A stretch of 64,000 bases of DNA, from the NCBI RefSeq assembly GCF_000708205.1, contig NW_014575560.1:64501-128500 (forward strand), written 5' to 3'. Positions within the stretch are counted from its first letter, which is position 1; the number at the start of each line of letters is the position of its first letter. The position numbers and the translations under genes were made by a program. Below are positions 23,032 through 34,570 of the stretch, piece by piece. This stretch comes from Mixia osmundae IAM 14324. Lineage: Eukaryota; Basidiomycota; Mixiomycetes; Mixiales; Mixiaceae. The notes beneath the pieces are model-generated. The model was not told where the DNA came from, ran no database searches, and saw only the letters and a program-made list of their open reading frames with translations.

Positions 23032-24226
23032 ATGACGCAGAGATTGCCTGCGCCGCTTGCGCCTGAAGTGGTGCCTCTCAAGACGAAGCAAGGGACCGAT
23101 ATCAGCGAGCAGTTCGTCGCCCGACCGGACTTTCGTCATACCGATTTCCTCGTCGAGGAGTACATCAAGAATGACCTAGCCCTTCGTATCGATCTCGGTG
23201 AGACCACGTTGCAGTCTACAGGATCCATCGCTGACGAGTGCGAGACAGATGATGAGCTGTGCAAAGACTGGGCAGCCACCCATGCCTGTCCTCGAGGAGC
23301 ACTCTGCCCTTTGCGCCATGTCAGACCGTCCATTCGTAACTTCAGACCGATGCCCGCAGAAGGGCGCGGCGCGCTCTCAAAGACGATTTGCAAGCATTGG
23401 CTCAAGGGGCTCTGCAAAAAGGGACCGGGCTGCGAGTTCCTGCACGAGCTCAACATGCGCAAGATGCCCGAATGCTGGTTCTTCACCCAGTTCCGCTTCT
23501 GTGCTTCGGGAGACGACTGCATGTACCTCCACCTCGTCGAGGCAGAGCGTTTGAAAGACTGTGAAGCCTACACAAGAGGGTTCTGTCATCTCGGTCAGCC
23601 TAGCCGCTCTGTTGTCAGAGGTGATCTGCTGACGTTCTGGCGTGCAGGCCCCAGTTGTCCAGACAAGCACAGCCGAAAGACTGCCTGTCCTTCGTATCTC
23701 AATGGCTTCTGCCCGCTGGGCGCACATTGCTCGCTCGTTCAGTAAGCTGCTTCGTGTGTTACCAATACGCAAGAAACTGACCCTCATCTAGCCCTCCATG
23801 GCTGAGAGACCAAGTGCAAGCCAGAGTGAATTACAAAGAACCCAAGGACGCCTATCGAAACCGTGATCGGGACTGGCCTGAAGAAGTGGGAGGGAAGGGC
23901 GGTGACTGGGCGCCTGCCTACCGAGCAGATGGCGGCCCTACGATTCGCAACCAAAACCAGCCGAGACGTGCGCTCAATGAGGTCACTTGCTACAAGGTAT
24001 GTCTCGCATTGCTCATGACGGTCCCATGTTGCTAACACGATGAGCTAGTGTGGTGAGAAGGGCCATTTCGCAAACAACTGCATGAATCGCGGCATCCCTG
24101 GGGATCGGTACGACCCTATCTGTCATAGCCATTCGCGTGTCTGACTTCGCAACCGTCTACAGGGGAGGTCTATCGCAGCGTATGCCGCAGATGCCAAAGA
24201 TGGGCGGCGCAGGCAAGATCATGTGA
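23032..24226 (+). CDS. YTH1: CPSF30/Yth1 mRNA 3'-end processing zinc-finger protein
   Basis: Cleavage and polyadenylation factor subunit that contacts the AAUAAA-type signal. Five CCCH fingers are visible in order: CKDWAATHACPRGALCPLRH, CKHWLKGLCKKGPGCEFLH, CWFFTQFRFCASGDDCMYLH, CEAYTRGFCHLG...CPDKH (split by an intron near 23595-23648), and CPSYLNGFCPLGAHCSLVH (split near the end by an intron after 23745). A C-terminal zinc knuckle CYKCGEKGHFANNC sits on exons around 23990-24080, as in metazoan CPSF4; yeast Yth1 lacks it. It ends GGAGKIM at 24226. I chose ATG 23032 (MTQRLPAPLAPEV). Confidence 0.93.
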
Positions 24227-24324
24227 AAGCACAGCGATAGAGCGCTGCGACAACTCAGCCTGCGAGGGTTGCAATCATGCATACAGAACCAAGTACAGAC
24301 GGAAGCAGTGCTGGCATGTCTAGG

Positions 24325-25457
24325 CTAGGTCAGCCCGGGCTCCTCGGCAATGGACCGTCGAATGGCGAGCAAGACAGTCGTCTTCCAATCGTCCAGCTTT
24401 GTCAGCTGATCGTAATCGGCCACATGTTGCGTGCTAGCGGGGTGGAGTCAGCTTACACCAGCACACAGAAAGAGACGGAAAGCTTACAAGGCAGCCTGAT
24501 CCTCTGCCTCGACTGCATTGGCAATGTCGACGAGGAATTTGTGCTCCCTCGTGCTTGCAAAGGTGCCGTCTTGTTGCACGTAATGCTCAAATGCACGCCT
24601 TGCTGCCACCGTGTCCTGCTAGCGAGATCAGCATGTGCGTCGTTTTTGTGCCGATCGAGCCCTACGCCAGTGCAGAGATGACATAGGCCAGCTTTGAGAA
24701 AGTACTCCTTGCTCGAATATCGCGTGAGGGGACTCTGTAGCGAGGCCGAGGCGACCTGCTCGAAGCGCTCGATCGCCTTGGGGTACTGCTGTAGCTGTGC
24801 AGCAATATCTGCCACGTCTTTGAAACAGGCATTGGCCGTTCTGCGCAAACGCTCGGATCAGGCATTGGAGCCGGTCCAGCCAGACTACAACGTACGCGGT
24901 CGCATCCTCGGCAGAGTACCACTCGCCAGCTTGCTCGTACGCGTCCAGTGCAGATGGGAGGTCGCCAGCATCTTGCTGGAAGATCTGTCCAATCTCCTCT
25001 GGGTGACACCGCGTAAGGCTCGAGCGCGACGGATGCATCCGGCCAGCTTACTCTCCCGGTCGGCAGCTTGTCTGAACCTGCCCTTTGTCACGAGGATCTC
25101 GATCGTCTTCTTGAGCGCAGCAACGGCCACTGTGTGAGACTCGATCAGTCCTGAGCCGAGCCATGAAGATATCAATGACGTGCGAGCAGGTTGCGCTTTC
25201 TTGTACGACTTGGCAGCGTTCCAGAAATCATTTGCAGCATCATCTCTCTCGTCTGCCTTGATGCTCATCTCTGCCGCTTTGCAGAAAGCATCGCCGGACT
25301 CCTTCCAGCGCTTCTCGAGCTTGAACCCATTCGCCGCGCCCTGGTAGAGATCATGCGCTTCTTCGTACTTTGACGTGCCCGACGAGAAGAAGCTGAACCC
25401 CCCTGATGATCCTGCCTTCTTGTCCGCTTTGGCAAGCAGGTCCGCTGCCGCGCTCAT
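24325..25457 (-). CDS. SEC17: Alpha-SNAP (Sec17)
   Basis: Adaptor that recruits the NSF/Sec18 ATPase to SNARE complexes for disassembly after membrane fusion. ATG at 25457. Exon 1 encodes ADLLAKADKKAGSSGGFSFF, KYEEAHDLYQGAANGFKLEK, and AAKSYKKAQP, the typical TPR-like helices. Later exons carry EEIGQIFQQDAGDLPSALDA, YPKAIERFEQVASASL and FLKAGLCHLC. The final exon encodes DYDQLTKLDDWKTTVLLAIR with the double-Leu-containing end that stimulates Sec18, then RSIAEEPGLT and the stop at 24325. Six or so short introns. Length is near the usual 290 residues. It is divergent from the Zn2Cys6 gene by 152 bp. Confidence 0.95.
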
Positions 25458-25609
25458 GACGTGTGAGCTGTTGTCTAGCCCGACGCAGTCAACGAGCTCG
25501 TCTCAATCTCTCACGCGCGCGCGCTCGGCTACCGGGACTTCTGCTGCCAACGTCGGACGTGGATCACGGCCTCACGGACCGGGATATCAAAGTCAATTAT
25601 TCTCGAGAG

Positions 25610-26420
25610 ATGAGTGACCATGCTCACGAGCACAGTCTCGCCAGCGAACCCGTCGGCTATGGCAACAACCAGTTCGCCGAGTCTGCTATGGAGTCCACGA
25701 TCAATTCCGCTTCTCCGCTGAAACGCAGTACACGTGCCTGTACAGCTTGCCGCAAGGGGAAGAACAGGTTAGCTCCCCGACTATCTCGTGAAGGAGTCGC
25801 GAGCACTGATGGGACCTGACAGATGTGAAGGCATGGAAGACCCGCCTTGCAAGCGTTGCAAAGCCGGCAACCTGGAATGCAAGTTCGAGAGACCCCTCAA
25901 AGACTCTCAAGCAGGTCTATCACAGTACGCGCAGACTGCCTGTCGTGCCGGCAAGAGCTGATGATGGCACTCAGACGTGTCATCCATCTCGAAACGCACA
26001 TAGAGCAGCTCCAGAATCAGAACCATCAGCTCATACAACACCTCGACGCTCTCGAAAAGTTCATCCAACAGGCCCTGCCCAAGTTCAAAACGACCCACCC
26101 TGTGACGGTCGGGGCAGCCCTCGCTGGCGCTACTTCAGCTGCTCCTGCCGCTGAAGGTGTATATGATCCGTCACTCCATCAGGTCTCAAGCTATCGGTGA
26201 GTGCAGCGGCTCATCATGCGCAGCGCCACCTGAGGAGCGATGGGTCAGCGACAGTGATGATCTCAGCACTTCCAACGGCAACCTCAAGCGAGCTCGTATC
26301 GATCAAAAAGGTAAGCTGCTTGTCGGCCTGGCATAGCGAGGCCGCTGACGGCTGTCCGCAGGTGGATTCGACGTCCTTGCAGAAGCGGCATCTCAAGCCG
26401 CGCCCGCTGGACCAATCTGA
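25610..26420 (+). CDS. Short Zn2Cys6 transcription factor with coiled coil
   Basis: The fungal binuclear zinc cluster reads CTACRKGKNRCEG then PPCKRCKAGNLECKF, with all six cysteines. An intron falls between the third and second codons before C3 (AG|A splits Arg). A second intron joins KDSQA to ELMMALRRVIHLETHIEQL, a leucine-rich coiled coil (about residues 85-125) likely used for dimerisation. Two further introns lead to LKRARIDQKGGFDVLAEAAS and the stop at 26418-26420. The whole protein is only about 220 residues and lacks the fungal-specific middle homology domain. The target is unknown. Exon frames agree across all four introns, so I believe the model. Confidence 0.78.
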
Positions 26421-26486
26421 GCACCCGCGATGTGTGCTCATCGCGCTTTTTGTAACCCATGTAATGCTGTCGATGTAGTACACAGT

Positions 26487-27546
26487 CTACAATTTGCCAT
26501 TGCGTGTTGCGCCGTCCTGCAGGAACAGATGAGTCACCACGGCAAACACCGAAGGAGGGGACACAGACGATACGAATGACGGAACCGTTGAGCATAGGAT
26601 TGCCGATGATAGCGAGGGAGAGATGAGCGAATTCTTCCGCTCGACCCAGTCGAGGTGGGTATTCCGTAGAGTGCAGGATGGCTGCTTTCGCTTTCGGTGG
26701 TGTCGAGTTGCCCATCGCAGTACTGAATAGGCCGGGCGCAATGACCATGACGCGAATGCCATATCGTGCCAGATCGCGTGCCATCGGTAGCGCCAGGCCG
26801 AGGACTCCACCCTGAGCTGGCCATCAGCATTCCACGTTGGTGCCGGAGGAAGAAAGAGGCATCCATACTTTTGAAGCAGCATAGGCACCTTGACCGATCT
26901 GACCCTCTGCACCGGCCACAGAGGCAGTCAGGATGATCACGCCCCGATCTTCGTTCACCGCGCCTGGGATCTCATCCGGCACGGCGTCCATCGCGTCCAG
27001 GTTTTCGGGCTTGCCGGGTGGAGGATATTCCGAGACGATCTTGGCCGCAATGAGTCGGGCGACGTTGTAGGTGCCGACGAGGTTGATGTCGACGAGCGTC
27101 TGAAATACTTCGAGCGAGGCGGGCGTGCCGTCCGTGTTGACGGTCTGTTGGCATGCACATAGCTTCAGATCCTGCCAGACATGATGGGAGAGGATGAACT
27201 TGCCTTGCCGACCATGCCTACTCCAGCACAGGCAATGACGCCGCCCGTCTTCTTGCCCTTGAAAGCCTTGTCGGCAGCTCTCATCGCGCCAACGACGTGT
27301 TCCTCGCTCCTGACATCCGTCTTGTGGAAGATGACTGTCGTCTGGAACGTCTTTGCGACTGCGAGCATGCGCATCAGGATCGCCCTGCTGAGCTACGGAT
27401 GCTCGCCACGTACGCTTCTCTCCTAGCTCCTCGTCAAGGTCCATACAGACCACATGACCGCCTTGCTTGACGAGCTCGGCGACCGTTGCTGCACCCAAGC
27501 CACTCGCACCGCCCGTCACATACCAGACCTTGTCAGCGACGAGCAT
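26487..27546 (-). CDS. Short-chain dehydrogenase, 3-hydroxyacyl-CoA dehydrogenase type-2-like
   Basis: NAD(P)-dependent SDR resembling HSD17B10-type enzymes of fatty-acid/branched-chain degradation. Glycine-rich cofactor motif TGGASGLGAATV is at the N-terminus, an acidic residue after beta-2 (CMDLDEE) favours NAD, and the catalytic Ser region (ILTASVAGAEGQIGQGAY) is followed by YAASK. Later pieces: RDLARYGIRVMVIAPGLFST and NPMLNGSVIRI, which splices to DGATRNGKL. One intron (27145-27203) has a GC donor, giving GMVGK|TVNTDGTPASLEVF. No clear mitochondrial presequence is visible. It is divergent from SDHAF2 by 114 bp. The substrate is inferred only from family likeness. Confidence 0.85.
27145..27203 (-). 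other. GC-AG intron in the SDR gene
   Basis: On the minus strand the junction reads AAG|GCAAGT at the donor and CAACAG|ACC at the acceptor, 59 nt. Only this splice joins GVGMVGK in frame to TVNTDGTPAS. The only nearby GT (in GTTCATCC) would give the wrong phase. Confidence 0.75.
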
Positions 27547-27660
27547 TCTCGGTAGCTCTTGATAAGTGAGTGAGTGGGCCGGTTAGCCGGGGAGCGAGCC
27601 GGGATTTTGTCGAAGGCAAGACGCGAAGGCGCGAACGGGGCAGCCGCTCATCGACCAGAA

Positions 27661-28259
27661 ATGACGATGACGATGATGTTGCGAGCTTCGAGAACGCTGC
27701 GATGTGTGCAGTGTGCCCCCCGGAGGACTCTGACCACCAAGGTCCTCCAGGATGGTCCTACACCCGGGGATGAGCGACCATCGAAAGCCACCGATCCTTA
27801 CCCGATCCCCTTTCAAACTCGCGAATTCCCCGAGCCAGTCTCGCCTGCTAGCATTGGCGCTACCTCCGATATCATCACGCCACATCCAGAGGGAAGACCA
27901 GTGGACGAACCCGTGGAGACCATGCGCGCAAGGCTGGTCTACCAGAGCCGGAAACGCGGCATACTGGAGACCGATCTCATCCTGAGCACTTTTGCCAAAC
28001 GGCGTCTGCCATCGATGACGGAGAACGAGCTCAAGGAGTACGATCGAGTACGCTAGCTCTTCTTTCCGGAGGTCTTCCATCCATCTCATGACGCGCACAG
28101 TTCTTGACTTTGCCCGACTGGGACATCCTATCGTACGCCACCGGCAAGCGAGCTGCGCCAGAGGGCTGGGAGCACTCGAAGATTCTGACAGAGATCCAGA
28201 AGCACAGCGATAACGAAGGCAAGGAGATTCGGATGATGCCATCCCTCACGAAAGCCTAG
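27661..28259 (+). CDS. SDH5: Succinate dehydrogenase assembly factor 2 (Sdh5)
   Basis: Mitochondrial matrix factor that promotes covalent flavin attachment to Sdh1. The N-terminus is a basic/hydrophobic presequence ([20 protein letters not shown]). The family core follows: [40 protein letters not shown], then an intron near 28048-28102 and [20 protein letters not shown]. The RKRGILE motif is the invariant Sdh5 loop. It ends [11 protein letters not shown]. Three methionines in the first six codons leave the exact start uncertain; I used the first. Length of about 180 residues is normal. Confidence 0.93.
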
Positions 28260-28439
28260 TACGGCCAAGCGTCGAGTCTCGATAGATGTCCGCCTTGCCC
28301 TGCAAGATGCATATATTGTATCGGGTATGCTTACCGCTGCCCTGGCATATTTCCTATGAGTATCCCGTGTATGACTTCCTTTTTGATTTCCTCTGACTTG
28401 AGATGTGCCTCTGCTGGCCGAAGGACGAATGACGTATGA

Positions 28440-29661
28440 CTAAATCTGGAGCGCAAACTGGCGCATGTGCTCATAATCTGCGATGTTGGCCTGGATGGCC
28501 TGCTTCACAATCTCTGGCATCTCCTCCGTGCTCGGCTTGTCCTTGCGAGGCGAGCACTTGCCAATGCCGGTCGACTGTTCTGCATCATCATGAAAACCGA
28601 CCCACTTTTTGAAATGTTCCTGTTGGCCCGATTGCCACTCGAGCATGTCGAGCGAGAAAGGTACGCCGACATGTTCGCAATAGCGTTCCATGATCGGGTT
28701 GGGATTCCTGATCAGGTCCGCCGAATCGATGACGAGCGGTTCGGGCGTGCCGACACCGCGACGCTTGCGAATGAACGCATGGAGCATGCGTGATTCGCGC
28801 AGGCCGACTTCTTCTGGGTCGAAATACTCGAAGCCGGTGATCGCCATCTTGTCGCCTGAGCAGAGACGGTAGTAAGACGGTACGCTCTTTTCGGGATGAC
28901 GGATGAGGAACGTATGGGCGATGTTAGGGTTGAGTAGAATCTCGGTCGGAATGACAGTCGGGTTCTCGTCGGCACTCATCTGGTCCTTGGGGCAGCTGGG
29001 CGCAACCGTAGGGGCTGTATTGCGTGTCAGAGACAGAGCGCGCCCACCCGTCACACGACTCACGAGGAATGATGTATTGAGCCATCTGAGGAACAAGACA
29101 TCAGACACGTCCTCCTCGCCCAGTTTCGAGGCAAGAAAGGGAAGAGGAGAGATGCAGAATGAGGAAGGGACATACATCCTTGATGAACACCTTGGGGGGC
29201 GCGCCGGGCTCCGCAACGGTAGCGTTGACAATCTCTTCCCATTGCTGTTCGCGAGTGAGTCACGCTCGCCTTGCAGCAGGGCAAGTGAGCCGACCTTTGC
29301 AAACGTGAGATCTTTGTGCTGCGGAAAGTCGGATGCGCACTTGGCAGGCGAGTCTGGCGGGAAACAAACAGAGACGTCAGAGTCTACGGGAAAAGCTGCT
29401 CTAGGCTGACGAACAACGTGGGCTCATTCGCTCTGGCCCAAAGTAGTAGCTATCACCCAGTGGTTCGTGCAGGACGGTAAAATCGTTGGGTCGATTGAGG
29501 AACATTCTCTCGAACATGGTCGAAGTCGAGCGAGGATGGGACCACAGAATGATGGCCTTGGGGTCGTTCGTGTGGTTCGGGACAGAGTCGCTGTGGCCAT
29601 TGACTGCCGCAGAGTCACTGCCATTCTGATGCGCTGACTGTGGGTGCCCATTCGTCGCCAT
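28440..29661 (-). CDS. Sulfotransferase-family P-loop protein
   Basis: PAPS-dependent sulfotransferase-like protein of the fungal/plant group. ATG 29661 opens a polar leader (MATNGHPQSAHQNGSDS), then ILWSHPRSTSTMFERMFLNR, where HPRSTST is the 5'-phosphosulfate-binding loop. Next come FTVLHEPLGDSYYFGPER, and after short introns LTFAK, EEIVNATVAEPG and KVFIKDMAQY. The last part holds HTFLIRHPEKSVPSYYRLC, which contains the 3'-phosphate-binding Arg/Ser, then ADLIRNPNPIMERYCEHVGV. The stop is at 28440. Acceptor substrate unknown. It is divergent from crtYB with 127 bp between starts, so the two may share control (inference). Confidence 0.8.
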
Positions 29662-29788
29662 GCCGACCTGGTGCCTGCTGAGGGCTGAAGGAAAGAGGCC
29701 AGGAACAAAGTCGACGCGCGACTGACATCATCGACGTCGAAGGGCATCAGCAGCACTCGCCGAGTCGACATCAAAGCGGAAGCATGAG

Positions 29789-31923
29789 ATGCTCCTCACC
29801 TACTGGAGAGTGTCAGTCCTCTCTCCCTGCTGAGCTGCCCGAGCCGAGCTGATCGGTAGCGGGCAGTCATCTACTCTTCACATGCCCACCAACGGCGATA
29901 TTATTTACGATCCTCAGCCCGTTCTTGACACAACGAGACACGCTGCGCATCGTCTTTCATGCGCTCATAGCGACCGTATGGACCTTCCCATGGGACACCT
30001 ACATCATCCATCACAAGGCAAGTCTGCCCCATGCGGATGAACGTCTCGAGCTCATGCAGAAACCAGGCATGGACTTATGCACCGTGGGCGGTCAGCGGAA
30101 CAGTCGGCCTCGTGCCCGTCGAGGAGATATTCTTCTTCATCATCCAATCTATCCTCACCGCTTGCGTCGTCTTGCTCGTCACTCTGCCAGATCTGCCTGC
30201 GCTCGCGCTCGCGCCTAAACTGACTTCAGGCAAGCGATCTGTCAGACCGAGCAGACTGTTGCGATGGCTGCCTTGCGTCGTCTTCCTCACGCTAGCAGCC
30301 TACGGCTGGCGTATCGCTGAACCCATCCGTTCGACTTTCTACCTTGGCTGCATCGCCTGGTGGGCTTTGCCTGTTCTTGCTTTCCTTTGGGCCCTCGGAG
30401 GCGACGCGATTCTCCTCAGGCCCGTCCAAACGTGTCTTTCCATCCTTCTACCGACGGCGTATCTCTGTCTCGTCGACGTCATCGCCCTCAGGGCTGGTAC
30501 GTGGCATATCTCAGAAGCAACATCGACGGGCCACACGTTCATCTCGCGAGATCTACCCACAGAGGAAGCCATCTTCTTTCTCGTGACCAACAGCTTGCTC
30601 ACCTTCGGCATGCTCACATTTGACAAAGCCTATGCCATTCTCGACAACTTTCCAGAGGTCATCGCTCGACGTTCGCTTGCTGAGGCGCGCCAGTTTGGCA
30701 AGACTGCCACGCCTTTCTCCGGCAAGCCCTCGCAGGCCCGCATGGCTCGTCCCGGTCTGACGCCAGCCTACTTTTCGCTACTCATAAGAGCGCTGAGGGT
30801 TGACGTGCTAGGCTTCCCGCCTTCGACGAGAGCAAGACTAGAAGCTCTGCGCGAGACCCGTCGCATTCTCGCAACAAAGTCGAAATCCTTTCATGCGGCC
30901 TCCTTCATCTTCCCGACAGCCGTACGCACCGATCTCGTCGCTCTCTACGGCTTCTGCCGGGTCACAGACGATCTGATCGACCACGCCGACTCGCCAGAAT
31001 CCTGCAAGAAGATCTTGCAATCCCTCAGAGATTGGCTCGATCTGCTCTACCCGCCCGCGCATCGACCAGGCACAAAATCGCCCAGCAAAGCATCATCGTT
31101 CGAGCTCTCTGCATTTCTGTACAAGCATATACCCGCGCCTGCTCAGCCTGCCTTCTTGCTCATGGCGAACCTGACATCGCGCATACCTAGATACCCCTTC
31201 GATGACCTCATAGCAGGCTACGAGCACGATGCTATGGGTCGTCAGGTCATCACGACATCCGACCTCATTCGATACAGTCGCTGGGTCGCTGGCAGCGTGG
31301 CAGAGATGTGCGTCTGGGCCATGTGGGAGGCAGACGATGGCGCACCTCACTCGCTATCTAGCGAGGCTGTCTCCGAGCGCAAGAGAGTACTCAAAGCAGC
31401 GGGCGATATGGGCGTCGCCTTGCAGCTCATCAATATCGCTCGAGATATCCAGGAAGATGCCCTGAGAGGGCGGATCTATATACCCAAAGACTGGTTCGAC
31501 GAAGCCACGCCAACGACATCTGTCAGCTCATTGGCACCGGTCTCCTTGACAAGGCCGAGCCATCGTCAGATGCTCTTCGAGGCCGATGGCCAGTCACAGG
31601 TTTCCAACGAATTTGTCTACTCGGCCTATGTCTCGCCTCTCCTGGCGCTTGCGGACCATTACCTACGCCACGTAGGCAAAGCGATCGACAGCTTGCCGGT
31701 GAGCTGTCAAGCGGGCGTGCGAGCCGCAACTCGCTCCTACCTCGAGATCGGTCACAGCCTTCGACAAGCTATAGAACTCGAAGGCGAGGACTTTGACGGT
31801 CGCCGCGTCACCGTGCCCCCTCGGCGCCGTCTGCTCGTCGTCCTGCAACAGGTCTACTTTGCAAGTAATGACCAACGGCCCAGAGCGCGCTCGAGACCGG
31901 CTGACACCGCGCACGAGGACTGA
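29789..31923 (+). CDS. crtYB: Bifunctional lycopene cyclase/phytoene synthase (CrtYB)
   Basis: Makes phytoene from two GGPP and later cyclises lycopene; this fusion is specific to fungi. Exon 1 (29789-29811) MLLTYWR plus exon 2 (29867-30017) give the first cyclase helix and FPWDTYIIHHK. A GC-AG intron (30018-30066) precedes AWTYAPWAVSG, aligning with known CrtYB. The cyclase half repeats its motif: VGLVPVEEIFFFIIQS and later RDLPTEEAIFFLVTNS (PxEExxFF). The synthase half has LVALYGFCRVTDDLIDHADS (first Asp-rich site), GYEHDAMGR, and LQLINIARDIQEDALRGRIY (second Asp-rich site). All catalytic motifs are intact. Exon lengths keep frame exactly. No crtI or crtE is nearby. Confidence 0.97.
30018..30066 (+). 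other. GC-AG intron in crtYB
   Basis: The donor is AAG|GCAAGT, the standard context of the rare GC donor, and the acceptor is AAACCAG|GCA, 49 nt. Splicing yields IIHHKAWTYAPW, matching the conserved HKAW of other CrtYB proteins. No GT donor gives the right frame. Confidence 0.85.
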
Positions 31924-31997
31924 ATCCTGCTGTTGTTCAAACATCTCTCATAGATTGCATACAACGCATCATCCGACATCACTCAACAGGGATAGTC

Positions 31998-32542
31998 TCA
32001 GACAGTCTCCTTGCCGAGCACTTCGGCCAGATACTGCTTGCGGTACGGGTTCTGATCTGTCGAGCTATCCCTGTTGTGAGGCGTCCACTTTGGCTCATCT
32101 CTGAACAGACGCATTGCCTTGATGTCTTTGCTCTCGTCCAATGTGAAGCGATGGTAGATGCCAGCAGGCAGGACGATGAAATCTTCCGGCTCGACGAGAA
32201 TCCTGATCCAAGCTTGATCTTGGCCGTCTCTCACGTCAAAGTAGCCCTGGCCGTCTTTGATGTACCGGATCTCTTCATCCTCATGGAGATGTTGGGCGTA
32301 GAACATCTTGATCTTGGCATCGTATTGATCGCCAAGACCGGCACGGCTGACATGGATCTCGTCTCGGTGCTTGTAGCCTCGCTCTGAAGCCAGCTTGTCG
32401 ACTTGATCTTGCTTCTGCGACGTCAACGGCACGAGGCCAAGCTTGGCGAGCACGTCCAGAGGGACCGCTCTGCCAGAGTGATGCGGCAGAGTCGGATCGG
32501 GCTGGGCCTCATAGCTTTCCTCGTCAAAGATCCATGCCTTCA
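31998..32542 (-). CDS. ADI1: Acireductone dioxygenase
   Basis: Cupin enzyme of the methionine salvage pathway that oxidises acireductone to formate and the 2-keto-4-methylthiobutyrate precursor of methionine. The metal site is clear: AQHLHEDEEIRYIKDG supplies the H-x-H-x4-E ligands, and IYHRFTLDE gives the fourth (His). Other family blocks: MKAWIFDEESYEAQ at the start and VPLTSQKQD. I chose the ATG at 32542 because it yields 181 residues, the family norm; the frame stays open upstream but without an ATG. Intronless within the coding part. It converges on crtYB with a 74-bp gap. Confidence 0.95.
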
Positions 32543-32760
32543 TCTTGCGTGCTTCTACGATCCTGCCTCTGTGCGGCACTGCGCGAACGTGCTGAACTAA
32601 TCAAAATCAGTCGCCACCGAGCGTGACGGGGAAGGCAGCCCGTATCACCGCGGAGCGAAAGGAGTTCAGCAGCAAGATTGTAAGATTGTGTTGAGGTCTA
32701 CAACATGTACATAGATGCGCTGGCAGCGGTGTGCGTGCCGTTCTCGGATGCAGTGAGAGG

Positions 32761-34570
32761 CTAGAGAAATTCGGCCGGACGAGCACCTTGACCGGCCTCG
32801 TTGAAAACGAGTCCTGCTGCCTTGAAAGCAAGCTCTGCAGGTACATCATGTCAGCATAGACTGCAGAGCATGCGAGAGTACGTACCATCGGTCTCTGCAC
32901 GCGTGGAAGCCTCAGCATAGACGCGAACACATTCTTCTGTCCCAGAAGGTCGAACGAATACTCGGCCTAGCTGATACTTCGCCACGAGCGCGTCTAGTTT
33001 CTCTTGCAGTCCTCTGGGCGAAGTGAGCTTGCGTTCTGCGTCTGCCGTCTTAAACGCATTGCGATCCTCCACGGTGACCTTGACGAGTCGGTTGGGTAGA
33101 TCAGAGTAGGCTTGGTCCCATTCTGCTGGGCCCCATTGTCGATGGAGGAGGATGGCTTCGACGAGGAGCATGTCGCTCAGGGCGTCCCCCACCGTCTGGT
33201 TGATCATCTCGCTCAAGGCTGCCAGCTGAGCGAGGGCACTCTGCTGGTTCGGCGTGGAAGGTTCCTTGGTCTTGAAAGCCTGTAGAGCATCGTCCGAGAA
33301 CAGGACGGTGCCGTGTCCGTTGGCCTCAAAGTAGACGCCGATGTCATAGCGCTCGGCAGCATGATGGAGATACTTGACGCCCGTCGCGACACAGCTCACG
33401 GGTACTTTGAGTACTTTAGTGAGGTAGGCAGTCGATGATCCGTTGGCGTAGGCCGTCTGGACGACGCCGACCTGCGTTTCCAGACCAGCGCGTTTGACGA
33501 GATCGAGGATGAACATGGCTGCCAGTCCGGCAATCTTGTCTCCATCGAGCAGCCTGAATTGGCCATCTTGGTCTTGGTAGTAGTAGACGATGCGGTCTGC
33601 GTCTCCGTCAAAACTGCAGTAGCGATCGAGCGAGGCAATGTTCATTCCCGGGGGTGCTTTCTGTTGCGTCTTGACGTAGTCTGCTCCGCAGCTATTGTTG
33701 AGTGCGCCCTTGGTGTCAATCTCGTCCTTTGTTATCCGTATAGACAGGTTTGAATCGCCGATATGCTCGAGCAGGGCTTTCAGTTTGGGTGCGCCGACGC
33801 CGTTGGCACAATCGACGGTCAGGGTAGAGAGGGGAGGCTTGCCATGGACGAGAGTCTTGAAAGCATCAGAGATCTTCTTGTAGTAGCCGGCTTCGGTGGG
33901 GGTGCCGTACGACTGAGGTGTACCCATTGTGTTGTAAGCGCGTACGAGATAGTGCAGCTGTGGCGTGGTCAAGAGGCCTTGCGTGACCTTTTTGGCGTTC
34001 ATGGTCTGGAGACCATCTTCGAGCGCTTTCAGGAGAGCTGGACAAGACGGGCGCGTGTCGTGGCCGTAGACCACCCGAGCGGGTCGAGAAGTGTTGATCT
34101 TTTCGGTCTGTGCAAGATCCTCTAGCAACGTGACGAGATCGTCCGTCGTAGCTGCGTTTGCAATGAGGGTGGCATGTTGTTCCCAGCTGCTCTCGAGCAT
34201 CTCGCCTCGTGGATCGACGATCTTGACTCCATTGTCCTGCGTGGCGAGTGTGAGCAGCTGTATATTGCAAGGACAACCCGTGACGGCGGAGGCGCTTGCC
34301 TGTTCGGGATTGTGCGAAGCGGTGATCATGACGCCGACGCTCTTGCCGTCGAGTCGCTGAGATCGTAAGGCAGCAAGGATACCGACGCGGAAGAGGACAG
34401 GCTCGAGGACATCGGCGCTGTAGCCATACCGTACTATCAGCATGAATGGCCGAGCTTTGGCAAGCTCGATCTGCATACCGCATGCGGAACCCCGCCGTGC
34501 CATACTGATAGATGACGCCCTTGGGTATCGGATACTCGCCTGCAGTAGCTCCGATCGTGCGCAGATCCAT
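32761..34570 (-). CDS. PCM1: Phosphoacetylglucosamine mutase (PGM3/Pcm1)
   Basis: Interconverts GlcNAc-6-P and GlcNAc-1-P on the way to UDP-GlcNAc for chitin and glycoproteins. ATG 34570. Exon 1 gives YQYGTAGFRMR, spliced to ADVLEPVLFRVGILAALRS. The active-site serine loop is ITASHNPEQDNG, seen only after removing a 63-nt GC-AG intron (34237-34299). The Mg-binding loop FDGDADRIV, sugar-binding YFEANGHGT and phosphate-binding RPSGTEECVRVYAEA follow in order. A final intron leads to AFKAAGLVFNEAGQG and the stop at 32761. Complete and typical in length. Divergent from a small membrane-protein gene. Confidence 0.95.
34237..34299 (-). other. 63-nt stop-free GC-AG intron in PCM1
   Basis: Donor CAG|GCAAGC, acceptor ACGCAG|GAC. 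It interrupts the catalytic serine loop ITASHNPEQ|DNGVKIVDP. The intron is a multiple of three without stops, so unspliced translation inserts 21 residues next to the active site. Conservation of the loop requires removal. Confidence 0.8.

Noticed and set aside
29789-32542. A carotenoid biosynthesis cluster
   Set aside because: Only crtYB is present; the neighbours are a sulfotransferase-like gene and acireductone dioxygenase. No crtI, crtE or opsin gene is in the window.
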